Shown here one piece after another: positions 9,431 through 19,535 of a DNA stretch of 64,000 nt; position 1 is the first letter of the stretch; each line of letters begins with the position of its first letter. The DNA lies in NCBI GenBank assembly GCA_017506865.1, contig JAFCMP010000134.1, positions 62,001 through 126,000 of the forward strand, in the 5' to 3' direction. The stretch is from Tribonema minus (taxonomy: Eukaryota; Sar; Xanthophyceae; Tribonematales; Tribonemataceae). The position numbers were made by a program, and so were the translations under genes. Under the pieces are notes generated by a model that searched no databases, was not told where the DNA came from, and saw nothing but the letters and a program-made list of their open reading frames with translations.

Positions 9431-12400
9431 TTTTATTAATTCTCGCTCAGGGCGCGAAAAAGCCCAGATGATTGGCATCTAGCTGTAAGGAATCTACATG
9501 TCGTATGACAGTCTGAAAGTGTCGCAACGACAACCACTCAAACGCCGCCGCCGCCAAATGGCATCTCGGGGTCCTCCCCTACGTCCTCCTCCATGTGCCC
9601 CCCCCCCCTGGATTCTGCCATGTGTGTCATGACACGGCCAGAGTACGCCATGTGGAGCGCTGCCGACAGTGCCGAGCGTAAGCGCGCCAGGGCGATGCCC
9701 TTGAGAGCTTTAGGGCGCGCTCCTCCGGGCACTGACATCCTGCTGGCATACTCCGTCGCCACAGCCTCCAGCAGCTTCCGCCCCTGCTCCCCGATGCTGC
9801 CAAATGACCCTATTGCCAATGTGGCAAGTTTGTAGCAATTCTGATCATAATGACCAGAATAGTGGGTAGTCTTGGCGGCCTCTTGGTCGCGGCAGCATCG
9901 CTCGGGGTCTGCTGCAGTCTTCGCCGCCCGCGACGCCACCTGTGCCTCGAAGCAGGTAACGTCCACCATGAGCGGTAGGTGGCGTGTCGGGTCGTCGTAG
10001 CCGGTCACCGGGAAGGCGTCGGCAGGCAGCACGATGTCCATCCTGCGACTCCCCGGCGGCCCGGCGGACCCCAGAAACGGCGTGTAGTCCTCGTCCACCA
10101 GTCCCGTTTTGAGGTATTGCCGCAGGAGGCGCTGCGTGGCCCTCTTGACGCTATTGTGGACAATGGTGTCGTGCGCCTTGACGCGTGGCGCTTGACACAG
10201 CCGTGCATGCAGGGTGCCGCCCGGCGACTTCCCGCACAGCTTGCAGCCTGCCGTCTGCTCCTCTACTCCGATGGCGCGTTTGACGGCCAGCTGCCAGGAT
10301 AGGCCATCGAACGAAGCCGTTGTGGAGTACATGGGCTCGTTGAGGAATGCCATGCCGATCGAGTGCATGTGGCGCTGCGACCGGAATCGAGCAAGTGCTT
10401 GCGTGCGTTGCGTGCCCTGCGGCAGCTGTTGCAGGTCCGCCTCCACCTTATCTGCAAGCTCGGTAGCGACGGCATCTGCAAGCGCACTCTGATTGGGGCG
10501 CTTCAGGCTACACTGCAACTGCAGAGCACTGGCGTCAAGTACGCAAGCAGCATCCGCACCAGTGCCACCACCTGCTGTCGGCCGCAGCGGCGGCTGCTGC
10601 GTAGGTGGTTGCTGCTGCAGTGGCGTTAGCGCTGGTGGCAGTATATGTTCCAGCTTGTCACCTGTTGCTGCACGTAGAGATGTGGCAGCTGTGGCGATCG
10701 TCCGCATGAGGGGCAGGCGCGCCACCTCTGCTGCTGCTGCGCCTTGTAGCATTGCTGGTGTGGAACGCGCAGCGCCTGCATTGACGGCTGCCGCTGCTGC
10801 GTGCGCTGGTGCTGCAGCTGTGCCGCCTGCCGTTGCTGCTGCTGCCAGTGGTGTTGCTGCTGCCGCAGGTGTTGGTGCAGCACCTGCCGCATTGGCCGCT
10901 GCCACCGCCATTGCCGCTGTCGCAGCCGGCACGGTTGCGGCGCCGCCTGCCGACGCTGCTCCTGTTGCAGGTGCTGCAGCAGCCCTTAGGCTAGTAGGGC
11001 CTGTAGCAGCTGTATTGCCTATGCCCGCAGCCGCTGCTGTTGATGCTGCAGTTAGTGATGCCGCCGAGGCCACTTGAGGTGCAACATGTGCTGCCGCTGC
11101 TGCAGCAGCCTCTGATGCTGGAGCAGCTGCTGCTGCCGCCGCTGCTGCTGCCGCCGGAGTAGTTGCGCCGTGCGCCGCCGCTGCTGCTGCTGCCGCTGGT
11201 GCCGCCTGTGCTGCCGCCGCGGCCCCTGATCCAGCGGCAGCTGCGTCGTGTGCTACCGGAATGGCTGCGCCATAAGCGCGGCCAGCCGCTGATGCAGTTG
11301 CCACTGCCGGAGCGGTCGCGCCTCCACTGGCAACCGCCGCTGCCGCTGTAACAGTTGCCGCTGCTGATGCTGCTGGTGCTGGTGCTGCTGCCGCTGCTGC
11401 CGGTGTCGCTTGTGTTGCCGCATCCTCAGCAGCGTTGTCTGCAGCCGCTTGAGGAGCCGCCTGCTGCAGCACCCCCGCCCATCCAGAGAGTGCTGGTTGC
11501 AGCGCTTGCAACGTGCCCGCCACATACGCAGCATCAGCGATGTCGCAGGCGCTGGTAATGCCAAGGCCGCCATGCCGTGTTGGGAGTCGCGCTTGCTGTA
11601 AGGCTGGGCCGTGCGCTGCCAGATGGAAGTGGGCCCCACTTTGCTCAAACTGGCGCCAGGTCTGGCCTGGTGGCTGCAGGCCCATTGAGTGCTCAAGCAC
11701 CCACTGCGTGACCCGATCCCACTCCTTGGCGGCTGGCGCTGTCTGCGTAGTGGGAATGGTGCGCAGGCAGTACGTCATGCGAGGCACCACGCAGTAGCGC
11801 AGTAACCTGAACATAGCCCTCGGAGATGTCAGGCGCGCGCATCGCTCTGCAAATCGAGCCCCTGCCCCGCCTGCACCCGCTTCCCTGCGCAGCCATGCGT
11901 CCACAAAGCTGCTGTGGCCCACCGGCACCCCCAGCAACACAGCTCCACGGTTCTGATTTTCATCCGTATCCCCCACTAGCTGAACGCCCAGCTGCTGCAG
12001 CAGTTGCCGCTCGTGGTCTGTCACCACATGCCCCCTGCCAGGCAGCGCGCGTGACTTGGTGAGGTTTAGCTCCAGCCCCACCTCCGCAAAGTGTTGTTTG
12101 AGCTGCGCCACCGCCTGTATGTCATCCTGAGTCAGCGTGCAAGCGCCTGTTCGGACGTTGGCATCGTCCATGTAGGCGCCCATCCGCCTCCGCGCGCGCT
12201 GCGCAGCCGCCGCCTCATTGAACCGTTTCAAGCACTGAGCAATGGCGCCGCAGAAGAGCATCGGTGCCGCGGGGTCCCCCTGCTTAAACCCGCGCTGAGA
12301 CATGATGATGCGCGTGGAGCCGTCAACGTGCTGGAACAGCAGGCGTGGCCGAGTGCGAACGTATGTGCCGATGAAGTAGTCGAGGAAGTCCGGCAGCTGT

Positions 12401-13648
12401 GCTGCTACCCATTCCGCTGCCGCCAGGACGAACACCATGTTGAAGGCATTCTTGAGGTCCAGCATGAACTGCCAGTGACCGAGCTCATACGCGAGTTTGC
12501 CGGCCATGGCCGCTTTCTCCGCTCCTGCTGAGACGGCTACCCCATACTGCCCGTCTGGCTCAAGGAGCTCCGCCAGGAAGTCTTTGCGGTCTGCCACGTA
12601 CACCGAAGTGCATAGTCGCTGCAGCACCTCGCCGCAAACGATGGGCCGCTGCTTAGCTGTACCATCTTCCTGTTGTTCTGCAAGTGGCGTCAGGCGCCCC
12701 GCGCCATGCAACTGCCAGAAGGCATCCGGCAGCCGCGCAGCCTCCCGCATAACGGTCTGAAGCCACCGTGTGAGGACAGCAGCAAACTCATGCCGTCCCC
12801 AGCTTGTGCGTAGCGCATCCTGCAGGTGGCTGTAGCGCAGCCCCGATGGGCCTGCTCCACTGTAAGGGCTTGCTCGCTGGATGAGCTTGGCAACCGTCTC
12901 TGGCTCAATTCCCTCCCCCTGTAACAGGCTGAGTTCTGCTGGCATGTCGGCTGCTTTCGCCACAAGCTGATCAACCATGCCGGATAGCTCATGGAGTTGT
13001 TCCCCTGGCGCAGCGGGGGGGTGTTTGGACTGCATGGCGGCAAAGCAGTCATCATCAGGTATCGCCACCGTTTTGGGCTGAAGGAAACGCGCTGCCTGCT
13101 GTAGCCCCCCCCGTGTGCCCATGCACTGTAGGACGTAGGCGTTGATCGCTGCCTCCGTTTGCTGGCGCGCGCGCCAGCGCCGGTGCGCACGCGCGTGTGC
13201 GAGGAGCGCTGGCACCAACCGGTCAAGCTCACCTCGTGCCAACATTCTGATTCTGTCGGAGCGAGTGATGCCAGGTGCGCCATCGGTGGAGGTGATGAGT
13301 GATGGCATGAGGTGGTGTAGAATCGTGGATCTTTGCAGTCGCTGCACCCGCCCTGCGGAATCTGGCTCCCGCGCCGCATTGACGAACATCGTCATTGTGT
13401 GTGCCAACAGATGTGTTGCTGCGTTCTCCAGTGCAGCTCCCACATAGCGACGATTGCGTGGTCTAGCAAGGCTTCTAGTTGTCGCGAACTGCAGCTTGCA
13501 CAGCTCATCGAGGCTGATGCTGTCAAGCACTGCTGCGACTGCGGGGGTTGAGATGGTCCACGTGAAAAGCCCACCTGCCCCACCTGCTGCGCCTGCAGGG
13601 CCTGGCGCTGCCGCTGCTGTCGCCGCACCTGCCGCTCTGGGGCCCCCT
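9431..13648 (-). mobile_element. REL retroelement, 5'-truncated copy C, nested in the leader of copy D
   Basis: A 4218-bp minus-strand copy whose 3' end is at 9431 and whose 5' truncation is at 13648 (AGGGGGCCCC, corresponding to 14941 in D). GTGACAAGTACTT flanks it at 9419-9431 and 13649-13661, a target-site duplication of about 13 bp. Arm length equals the corresponding part of D exactly, so there is no net insertion or deletion. Confidence 0.92.
9538..13648 (-). pseudogene. 5'-truncated retroelement ORF (RT + REL), copy C
   Basis: About 1370 codons remain open, from the segment after the Arg/Gly-rich N-terminal region to the normal stop. The zinc-finger N-terminus of about 410 residues is missing, so this is not a complete polyprotein. 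RT motifs (LDLKNAFN, FKQGDPAAP, YMDDAN), the Ala-rich linker, the CCHC finger and REL residues are intact. By eye about six amino acids differ from copy D, nearly all in or beside the Ala-rich linker. The open frame runs on into flanking sequence that is the antisense of copy D's leader; that extension is not real coding sequence. Confidence 0.85.
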
Positions 13649-13711
13649 GTGACAAGTACTTGCGGATAGGTATGTAGCTGTAGCATGTAGCACCATGGCG
13701 TAGCAGAGATC

Positions 13712-16700
13712 ATGAAAAGAATATCATGGCGGCGGCGGGAGGCCCGTATTGCCAACTCTGAATCAGCGCAGAAATGCAAGGAATCCGATCTAGCGTGCGC
13801 ACAAGCGCAGGATATTAGCACCAGTGCTGCAGATGGCAATGGCGCTTGTCAACAGGACGATGGCACGAGTGGCAGCAGCAGAGCAACTGGAGACGGACGC
13901 GCAGCGCACAAACGCAAGAGGGTACAGAATGACGGTTGGTCAATTTCCGATCAAACAGGCGAAGGGGAGCACACGGGCGGGCAAAGTGCAGTCAAGCGCT
14001 CTAGAACAGGTCATAACAGTCTGGAACAGCAACCTCTGATGCTAGACGACGAAGCTGGAGGTGGAGGCAGTGCGGACCCGGAGTACAAGTGCAACTTATG
14101 CGACCTCGTGGTGAAGAAGGGCATGTCGCTGCTCTCGTTACAGCAGAGGTTAAACGCCCACATCGCGGCGAAGCACCAGCGCAAACACCACAGTGGGACA
14201 GCAACAACGTTCCTGGAGCGCTCCGACCTCAGCACGTCGCACTTGCAAACCATCTACACCGAGTGTGCCTTGTGCAAAAACCTGTTTCATGCCAACAAGA
14301 CATTCAGAGTGGACAGCAGCGATGCCAGCGCGGGCAAGCACTGCCGCAAATGCAGGCCTATCACTTCACCCGCTGCAGTGGCGGCAACATTGTCAACAAC
14401 AGCATCAGCAGCACCGCTAGCACCTGATGCATCGACGGCAACAGCTACCACGTCGCTGCCACAGCAGCAACCGGCGTGCACACCCATCGGCAACCCCTAC
14501 GCAAAGGGACCAGCGCACGCGCAGCAGGCACCTGCTGCTCAGGCTGGTGGCAGCAGCTCCTCCGGCAGCTCGAAGAGGCCGGAACGTGGGGGCAGCAGTG
14601 CTACACGAGGGGGTCGGGGTCGCAGTGGAGGGCGCGGACGTGGCAATGGAGGACGCGTTCGCAGCGGCAGCAATGATGCAGACATCAGCAGTAGCAGAGC
14701 GACTAGCGGCAGCAGAACCGGAGGCGGCAGCAGCAGCGGTGCCGGCGGCGGCAGTGCAGCCGGTACTAAGGACAGCGGCGCTGGCAACGGCCGCAGCAGT
14801 GATGCCAGCAGCCGCAGCGGCGGTGCTAGCAACAGCGGCAGTGGCGCGCGAACTCAAAACGGCCGCGGTGGCCGTGGCAGCGGTCGCAGCAGCGACAGCG
14901 GCGGACGAGGCTGTGGTCGTGGCGGCCGCGGCGGCGGCGGAGGGGGCCCCAGAGCGGCAGGTGCGGCGACAGCAGCGGCAGCGCCAGGCCCTGCAGGCGC
15001 AGCAGGTGGGGCAGGTGGGCTTTTCACGTGGACCATCTCAACCCCCGCAGTCGCAGCAGTGCTTGACAGCATCAGCCTCGATGAGCTGTGCAAGCTGCAG
15101 TTCGCGACAACTAGAAGCCTTGCTAGACCACGCAATCGTCGCTATGTGGGAGCTGCACTGGAGAACGCAGCAACACATCTGTTGGCACACACAATGACGA
15201 TGTTCGTCAATGCGGCGCGGGAGCCAGATTCCGCAGGGCGGGTGCAGCGACTGCAAAGATCCACGATTCTACACCACCTCATGCCATCACTCATCACCTC
15301 CACCGATGGCGCACCTGGCATCACTCGCTCCGACAGAATCAGAATGTTGGCACGCGGTGAGCTTGACCGGTTGGTGCCAGCGCTCCTCGCACACGCGCGT
15401 GCGCACCGGCGCTGGCGCGCGCGCCAGCAAACGGAGGCAGCGATCAACGCCTACGTCCTACAGTGCATGGGCACACGGGGGGGGCTACAGCAGGCAGCGC
15501 GTTTCCTTCAGCCCAAAACGGTGGCGATACCTGATGATGACTGCTTTGCCGCCATGCAGTCCAAACACCCCCCCGCTGCGCCAGGGGAACAACTCCATGA
15601 GCTATCCGGCATGGTTGATCAGCTTGTGGCGAAAGCAGCCGACATGCCAGCAGAACTCAGCCTGTTACAGGGGGAGGGAATTGAGCCAGAGACGGTTGCC
15701 AAGCTCATCCAGCGAGCAAGCCCTTACAGTGGAGCAGGCCCATCGGGGCTGCGCTACAGCCACCTGCAGGATGCGCTACGCACAAGCTGGGGACGGCATG
15801 AGTTTGCTGCTGTCCTCACACGGTGGCTTCAGACCGTTATGCGGGAGGCTGCGCGGCTGCCGGATGCCTTCTGGCAGTTGCATGGCGCGGGGCGCCTGAC
15901 GCCACTTGCAGAACAACAGGAAGATGGTACAGCTAAGCAGCGGCCCATCGTTTGCGGCGAGGTGCTGCAGCGACTATGCACTTCGGTGTACGTGGCAGAC
16001 CGCAAAGACTTCCTGGCGGAGCTCCTTGAGCCAGACGGGCAGTATGGGGTAGCCGTCTCAGCAGGAGCGGAGAAAGCGGCCATGGCCGGCAAACTCGCGT
16101 ATGAGCTCGGTCACTGGCAGTTCATGCTGGACCTCAAGAATGCCTTCAACATGGTGTTCGTCCTGGCGGCAGCGGAATGGGTAGCAGCACAGCTGCCGGA
16201 CTTCCTCGACTACTTCATCGGCACATACGTTCGCACTCGGCCACGCCTGCTGTTCCAGCACGTTGACGGCTCCACGCGCATCATCATGTCTCAGCGCGGG
16301 TTTAAGCAGGGGGACCCCGCGGCACCGATGCTCTTCTGCGGCGCCATTGCTCAGTGCTTGAAACGGTTCAATGAGGCGGCGGCTGCGCAGCGCGCGCGGA
16401 GGCGGATGGGCGCCTACATGGACGATGCCAACGTCCGAACAGGCGCTTGCACGCTGACTCAGGATGACATACAGGCGGTGGCGCAGCTCAAACAACACTT
16501 TGCGGAGGTGGGGCTGGAGCTAAACCTCACCAAGTCACGCGCGCTGCCTGGCAGGGGGCATGTGGTGACAGACCACGAGCGGCAACTGCTGCAGCAGCTG
16601 GGCGTTCAGCTAGTGGGGGATACGGATGAAAATCAGAACCGTGGAGCTGTGTTGCTGGGGGTGCCGGTGGGCCACAGCAGCTTTGTGGACGCATGGCTGC

Positions 16701-19051
16701 GCAGGGAAGCGGGTGCAGGCGGGGCAGGGGCTCGATTTGCAGAGCGATGCGCGCGCCTGACATCTCCGAGGGCTATGTTCAGGTTACTGCGCTACTGCGT
16801 GGTGCCTCGCATGACGTACTGCCTGCGCACCATTCCCACTACGCAGACAGCGCCAGCCGCCAAGGAGTGGGATCGGGTCACGCAGTGGGTGCTTGAGCAC
16901 TCAATGGGCCTGCAGCCACCAGGCCAGACCTGGCGCCAGTTTGAGCAAAGTGGGGCCCACTTCCATCTGGCAGCGCACGGCCCAGCCTTACAGCAAGCGC
17001 GACTCCCAACACGGCATGGCGGCCTTGGCATTACCAGCGCCTGCGACATCGCTGATGCTGCGTATGTGGCGGGCACGTTGCAAGCGCTGCAACCAGCACT
17101 CTCTGGATGGGCGGGGGTGCTGCAGCAGGCGGCTCCTCAAGCGGCTGCAGACAACGCTGCTGAGGATGCGGCAACACAAGCGGCACCGGCAGCAGCGGCA
17201 GCAGCACCAGCACCAGCAGCATCAGCAGCGGCAACTGTTACAGCGGCAGCGGCGGTTGCCAGTGGAGGCGCGACCGCCCCGGCAGCGGCAACTGCATCAG
17301 CGGCTGGCCGCGCTTATGGCGCAGCCATTCCGGCAACACACGACGCAGCTGCCGCTGGATCAGGGGCCGCGGCGGCAGCACAGGCGGCACCAGCGGCAGC
17401 AGCAGCAGCGGCGGCGCACGGCGCAACTACTCCGGCGGCAGCAGCAGCGGCGGCAGCAGCAGCTGCTCCAGCATCAGAGGCTGCTGCAGCAGCGGCAGCA
17501 CATGTTGCACCTCAAGTGGCCTCGGCGGCATCACTAACTGCAGCATCAACAGCAGCGGCTGCGGGCATAGGCAATACAGCTGCTACAGGCCCTACTAGCC
17601 TAAGGGCTGCTGCAGCACCTGCAACAGGAGCAGCGTCGGCAGGCGGCGCCGCAACCGTGCCGGCTGCGACAGCGGCAATGGCGGTGGCAGCGGCCAATGC
17701 GGCAGGTGCTGCACCAACACCTGCGGCAGCAGCAACACCACTGGCAGCAGCAGCAACGGCAGGCGGCACAGCTGCAGCACCAGCGCACGCAGCAGCGGCA
17801 GCCGTCAATTCAGGCGCTGCGCGTTCCACACCAGCAATGCTACAAGGCGCAGCAGCAGCAGAGGTGGCGCGCCTGCCCCTCATGCAGACGATCGCCACAG
17901 CTGCCACATCTCTACGTGCAGCAACAGGTGACAAGCTGGAACATATACTGCCACCAGCGCTAACGCCACTGCAGCAGCAACCACCTACGCAGCAGCCGCC
18001 GCTGCGGCCGACAGCAGGTGGTGGCACTGGTGCGGATGCTGCTTGCGTACTTGACGCCAGTGCTCTGCAGTTGCAGTGTAGCCTGAAGCGCCCCAATCAG
18101 AGTGCGCTTGCAGATGCCGTCGCTACCGAGCTTGCAGATAAGGTGGAGGCGGACCTGCAACAGCTGCCGCAGGGCACGCAACGCACGCAAGCACTTGCTC
18201 GATTCCGGTCGCAGCGCCACATGCACTCGATCGGCATGGCATTCCTCAACGAGCCCATGTACTCCACAACGGCTTCGTTCGATGGCCTATCCTGGCAGCT
18301 GGCCGTCAAACGCGCCATCGGAGTAGAGGAGCAGACGGCAGGCTGCAAGCTGTGCGGGAAGTCGCCGGGCGGCACCCTGCATGCACGGCTGTGTCAAGCG
18401 CCACGCGTCAAGGCGCACGACACCATTGTCCACAATAGCGTCAAGAGGGCCACGCAGCGCCTCCTGCGGCAATACCTCAAAACGGGACTGGTGGACGAGG
18501 ACTACACGCCGTTTCTGGGGTCCGCCGGGCCGCCGGGGAGTCGCAGGATGGACATCGTGCTGCCTGCCGACGCCTTCCCGGTGACCGGCTACGACGACCC
18601 GACACGCCACCTACCGCTCATGGTGGACGTTACCTGCTTCGAGGCACAGGTGGCGTCGCGGGCGGCGAAGACTGCAGCAGACCCCGAGCGATGCTGCCGC
18701 GACCAAGAGGCCGCCAAAACTACCCACTATTCTGGTCATTATGATCAGAATTGCTACAAACTTGCCACATTGGCAATAGGGTCATTTGGCAGCATCGGGG
18801 AGCAGGGGCGGAAGCTGCTGGAGGCTGTGGCGACGGAGTATGCCAGCAGGATGTCAGTGCCCGGAGGAGCGCGCCCTAAAGCTCTCAAGGGCATCGCCCT
18901 GGCGCGCTTACGCTCGGCACTGTCGGCAGCGCTCCACATGGCGTACTCTGGCCGTGTCATGACACACATGGCAGAATCCAGGGGGGGGGGGCACATGGAG
19001 GAGGACGTAGGGGAGGACCCCGAGATGCCATTTGGCGGCGGCGGCGTTTGA
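13712..19051 (+). CDS. retrotransposon polyprotein: zinc fingers, reverse transcriptase, Ala-rich linker, restriction-like endonuclease (copy D)
   Basis: 1779 aa, uninterrupted. Domains: a C2H2-type finger at about residue 126 (CNLC, then HIAAKH); a second Cys cluster (CALC, then CRKC) at about 185-215; a Gly/Arg/Ser-rich basic region at about 280-415, likely nucleic-acid binding. Reverse transcriptase at about 640-970, with motif A LDLKNAFN (about 803), motif B FKQGDPAAP (about 863) and catalytic YMDD (about 901). An Ala-rich low-complexity linker follows at about 1145-1390. C-terminal CCHC finger (C-x2-C-x8-H-x3-C, about 1546). REL nuclease motif: Arg-Met-Asp in SRRMDIVLP, then Asp-Val-Thr in MVDVTCF. 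In this family the REL nicks the target and the exposed DNA end primes reverse transcription of the element RNA. The ATG lies about 50 nt after the AAGTACTT site in the leader. Confidence 0.9.
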   Translation: MKRISWRRREARIANSESAQKCKESDLACAQAQDISTSAADGNGACQQDDGTSGSSRATGDGRAAHKRKRVQNDGWSISDQTGEGEHTGGQSAVKRSRTGHNSLEQQPLMLDDEAGGGGSADPEYKCNLCDLVVKKGMSLLSLQQRLNAHIAAKHQRKHHSGTATTFLERSDLSTSHLQTIYTECALCKNLFHANKTFRVDSSDASAGKHCRKCRPITSPAAVAATLSTTASAAPLAPDASTATATTSLPQQQPACTPIGNPYAKGPAHAQQAPAAQAGGSSSSGSSKRPERGGSSATRGGRGRSGGRGRGNGGRVRSGSNDADISSSRATSGSRTGGGSSSGAGGGSAAGTKDSGAGNGRSSDASSRSGGASNSGSGARTQNGRGGRGSGRSSDSGGRGCGRGGRGGGGGGPRAAGAATAAAAPGPAGAAGGAGGLFTWTISTPAVAAVLDSISLDELCKLQFATTRSLARPRNRRYVGAALENAATHLLAHTMTMFVNAAREPDSAGRVQRLQRSTILHHLMPSLITSTDGAPGITRSDRIRMLARGELDRLVPALLAHARAHRRWRARQQTEAAINAYVLQCMGTRGGLQQAARFLQPKTVAIPDDDCFAAMQSKHPPAAPGEQLHELSGMVDQLVAKAADMPAELSLLQGEGIEPETVAKLIQRASPYSGAGPSGLRYSHLQDALRTSWGRHEFAAVLTRWLQTVMREAARLPDAFWQLHGAGRLTPLAEQQEDGTAKQRPIVCGEVLQRLCTSVYVADRKDFLAELLEPDGQYGVAVSAGAEKAAMAGKLAYELGHWQFMLDLKNAFNMVFVLAAAEWVAAQLPDFLDYFIGTYVRTRPRLLFQHVDGSTRIIMSQRGFKQGDPAAPMLFCGAIAQCLKRFNEAAAAQRARRRMGAYMDDANVRTGACTLTQDDIQAVAQLKQHFAEVGLELNLTKSRALPGRGHVVTDHERQLLQQLGVQLVGDTDENQNRGAVLLGVPVGHSSFVDAWLRREAGAGGAGARFAERCARLTSPRAMFRLLRYCVVPRMTYCLRTIPTTQTAPAAKEWDRVTQWVLEHSMGLQPPGQTWRQFEQSGAHFHLAAHGPALQQARLPTRHGGLGITSACDIADAAYVAGTLQALQPALSGWAGVLQQAAPQAAADNAAEDAATQAAPAAAAAAPAPAASAAATVTAAAAVASGGATAPAAATASAAGRAYGAAIPATHDAAAAGSGAAAAAQAAPAAAAAAAAHGATTPAAAAAAAAAAAPASEAAAAAAAHVAPQVASAASLTAASTAAAAGIGNTAATGPTSLRAAAAPATGAASAGGAATVPAATAAMAVAAANAAGAAPTPAAAATPLAAAATAGGTAAAPAHAAAAAVNSGAARSTPAMLQGAAAAEVARLPLMQTIATAATSLRAATGDKLEHILPPALTPLQQQPPTQQPPLRPTAGGGTGADAACVLDASALQLQCSLKRPNQSALADAVATELADKVEADLQQLPQGTQRTQALARFRSQRHMHSIGMAFLNEPMYSTTASFDGLSWQLAVKRAIGVEEQTAGCKLCGKSPGGTLHARLCQAPRVKAHDTIVHNSVKRATQRLLRQYLKTGLVDEDYTPFLGSAGPPGSRRMDIVLPADAFPVTGYDDPTRHLPLMVDVTCFEAQVASRAAKTAADPERCCRDQEAAKTTHYSGHYDQNCYKLATLAIGSFGSIGEQGRKLLEAVATEYASRMSVPGGARPKALKGIALARLRSALSAALHMAYSGRVMTHMAESRGGGHMEEDVGEDPEMPFGGGGV

Positions 19052-19123
19052 GTGGTTGTCGTTGCGACACTTTCAGACTGTCATACGACATGTAGATTCC
19101 TTACAGCTAGATGCCAATCATCT

Positions 19124-19139
19124 GGGCTTTTTCGCGCCC
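19124..19139 (+). other. conserved small hairpin in retroelement 3' UTR
   Basis: GGGC, a T-rich loop, then GCCC, about 20 nt before the element end. The same structure is at 9326-9341 (copy B) and in copies C, E, F and G, and in weakened form in A. In R2-type elements the reverse transcriptase recognises 3'-UTR RNA structure; that role here is inference. Confidence 0.5.
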
Positions 19140-19169
19140 TGAGCGAGAATTAATAAAAAGTACCATTAG

Positions 19170-19535
19170 ATGTTCTGGACACATTGTCAGATGTCCAAGG
19201 TCGGTGCAGTGAGGGTCTGCAACAGCCCTGTTTTTTTGTCATCGGACAACGATTTTTTGTACTTTGCCTATTGTATTCATTTCATTGTACTTGAATTTTC
19301 CAGCACATAGACTGAGATGATTATCACACGATGTCAAGCAGATGCAATATATACTGGCAGGGCGCGTGCTGTGTACAGTAAGTCTGCTTTGTATGGCATT
19401 TCTATTATTCACTAGGCGATGTGACAGTCAAAGGCAAGTTGAAAATCTGGCTGACTGCCAGAGCTATGCAGTGACTCACGTCAGATTGACACAGGTGCAC
19501 TGCATGACGCTGCGGCAGCCGCAGCCACAAATTGA
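19170..19535. other. intergenic, downstream of copy D
   Basis: Original target flank and 3' region of the Gly-rich minus-strand gene; nothing else recognised. Confidence 0.4.

Larger units (their letters stand above)
9396..19158 (+). mobile_element. apparently full-length REL-type non-LTR retrotransposon, copy D, interrupted by nested copy C
   Basis: Without copy C the element consists of a leader (9396-9430 plus 13661-13711), the 1779-aa ORF (13712-19051) and a 3' UTR ending in GAGAATTAATAAAA. Target-site duplications at 9379-9395 and 19153-19169 define its ends. The element has no apurinic-type endonuclease; it has a reverse transcriptase followed by a CCHC finger and a restriction-like endonuclease, the architecture of the early-branching site-specific LINE groups (R2, R4, CRE, NeSL and relatives). 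Near identity with B and C points to recent activity. Confidence 0.75.

Noticed and set aside
9593..13669. Many open frames on the plus strand across copy C, and minus-strand frames across copy D
   Set aside because: They are antisense or alternate frames of the GC-rich retroelement ORF, recur identically in C and D, and show only biased composition.
13649..13839. N-terminal extension of the copy C reading frame (starting MPSAALVLIS)
   Set aside because: This is antisense of copy D's leader and N-terminus beyond the target-site duplication; the frame is open by chance.
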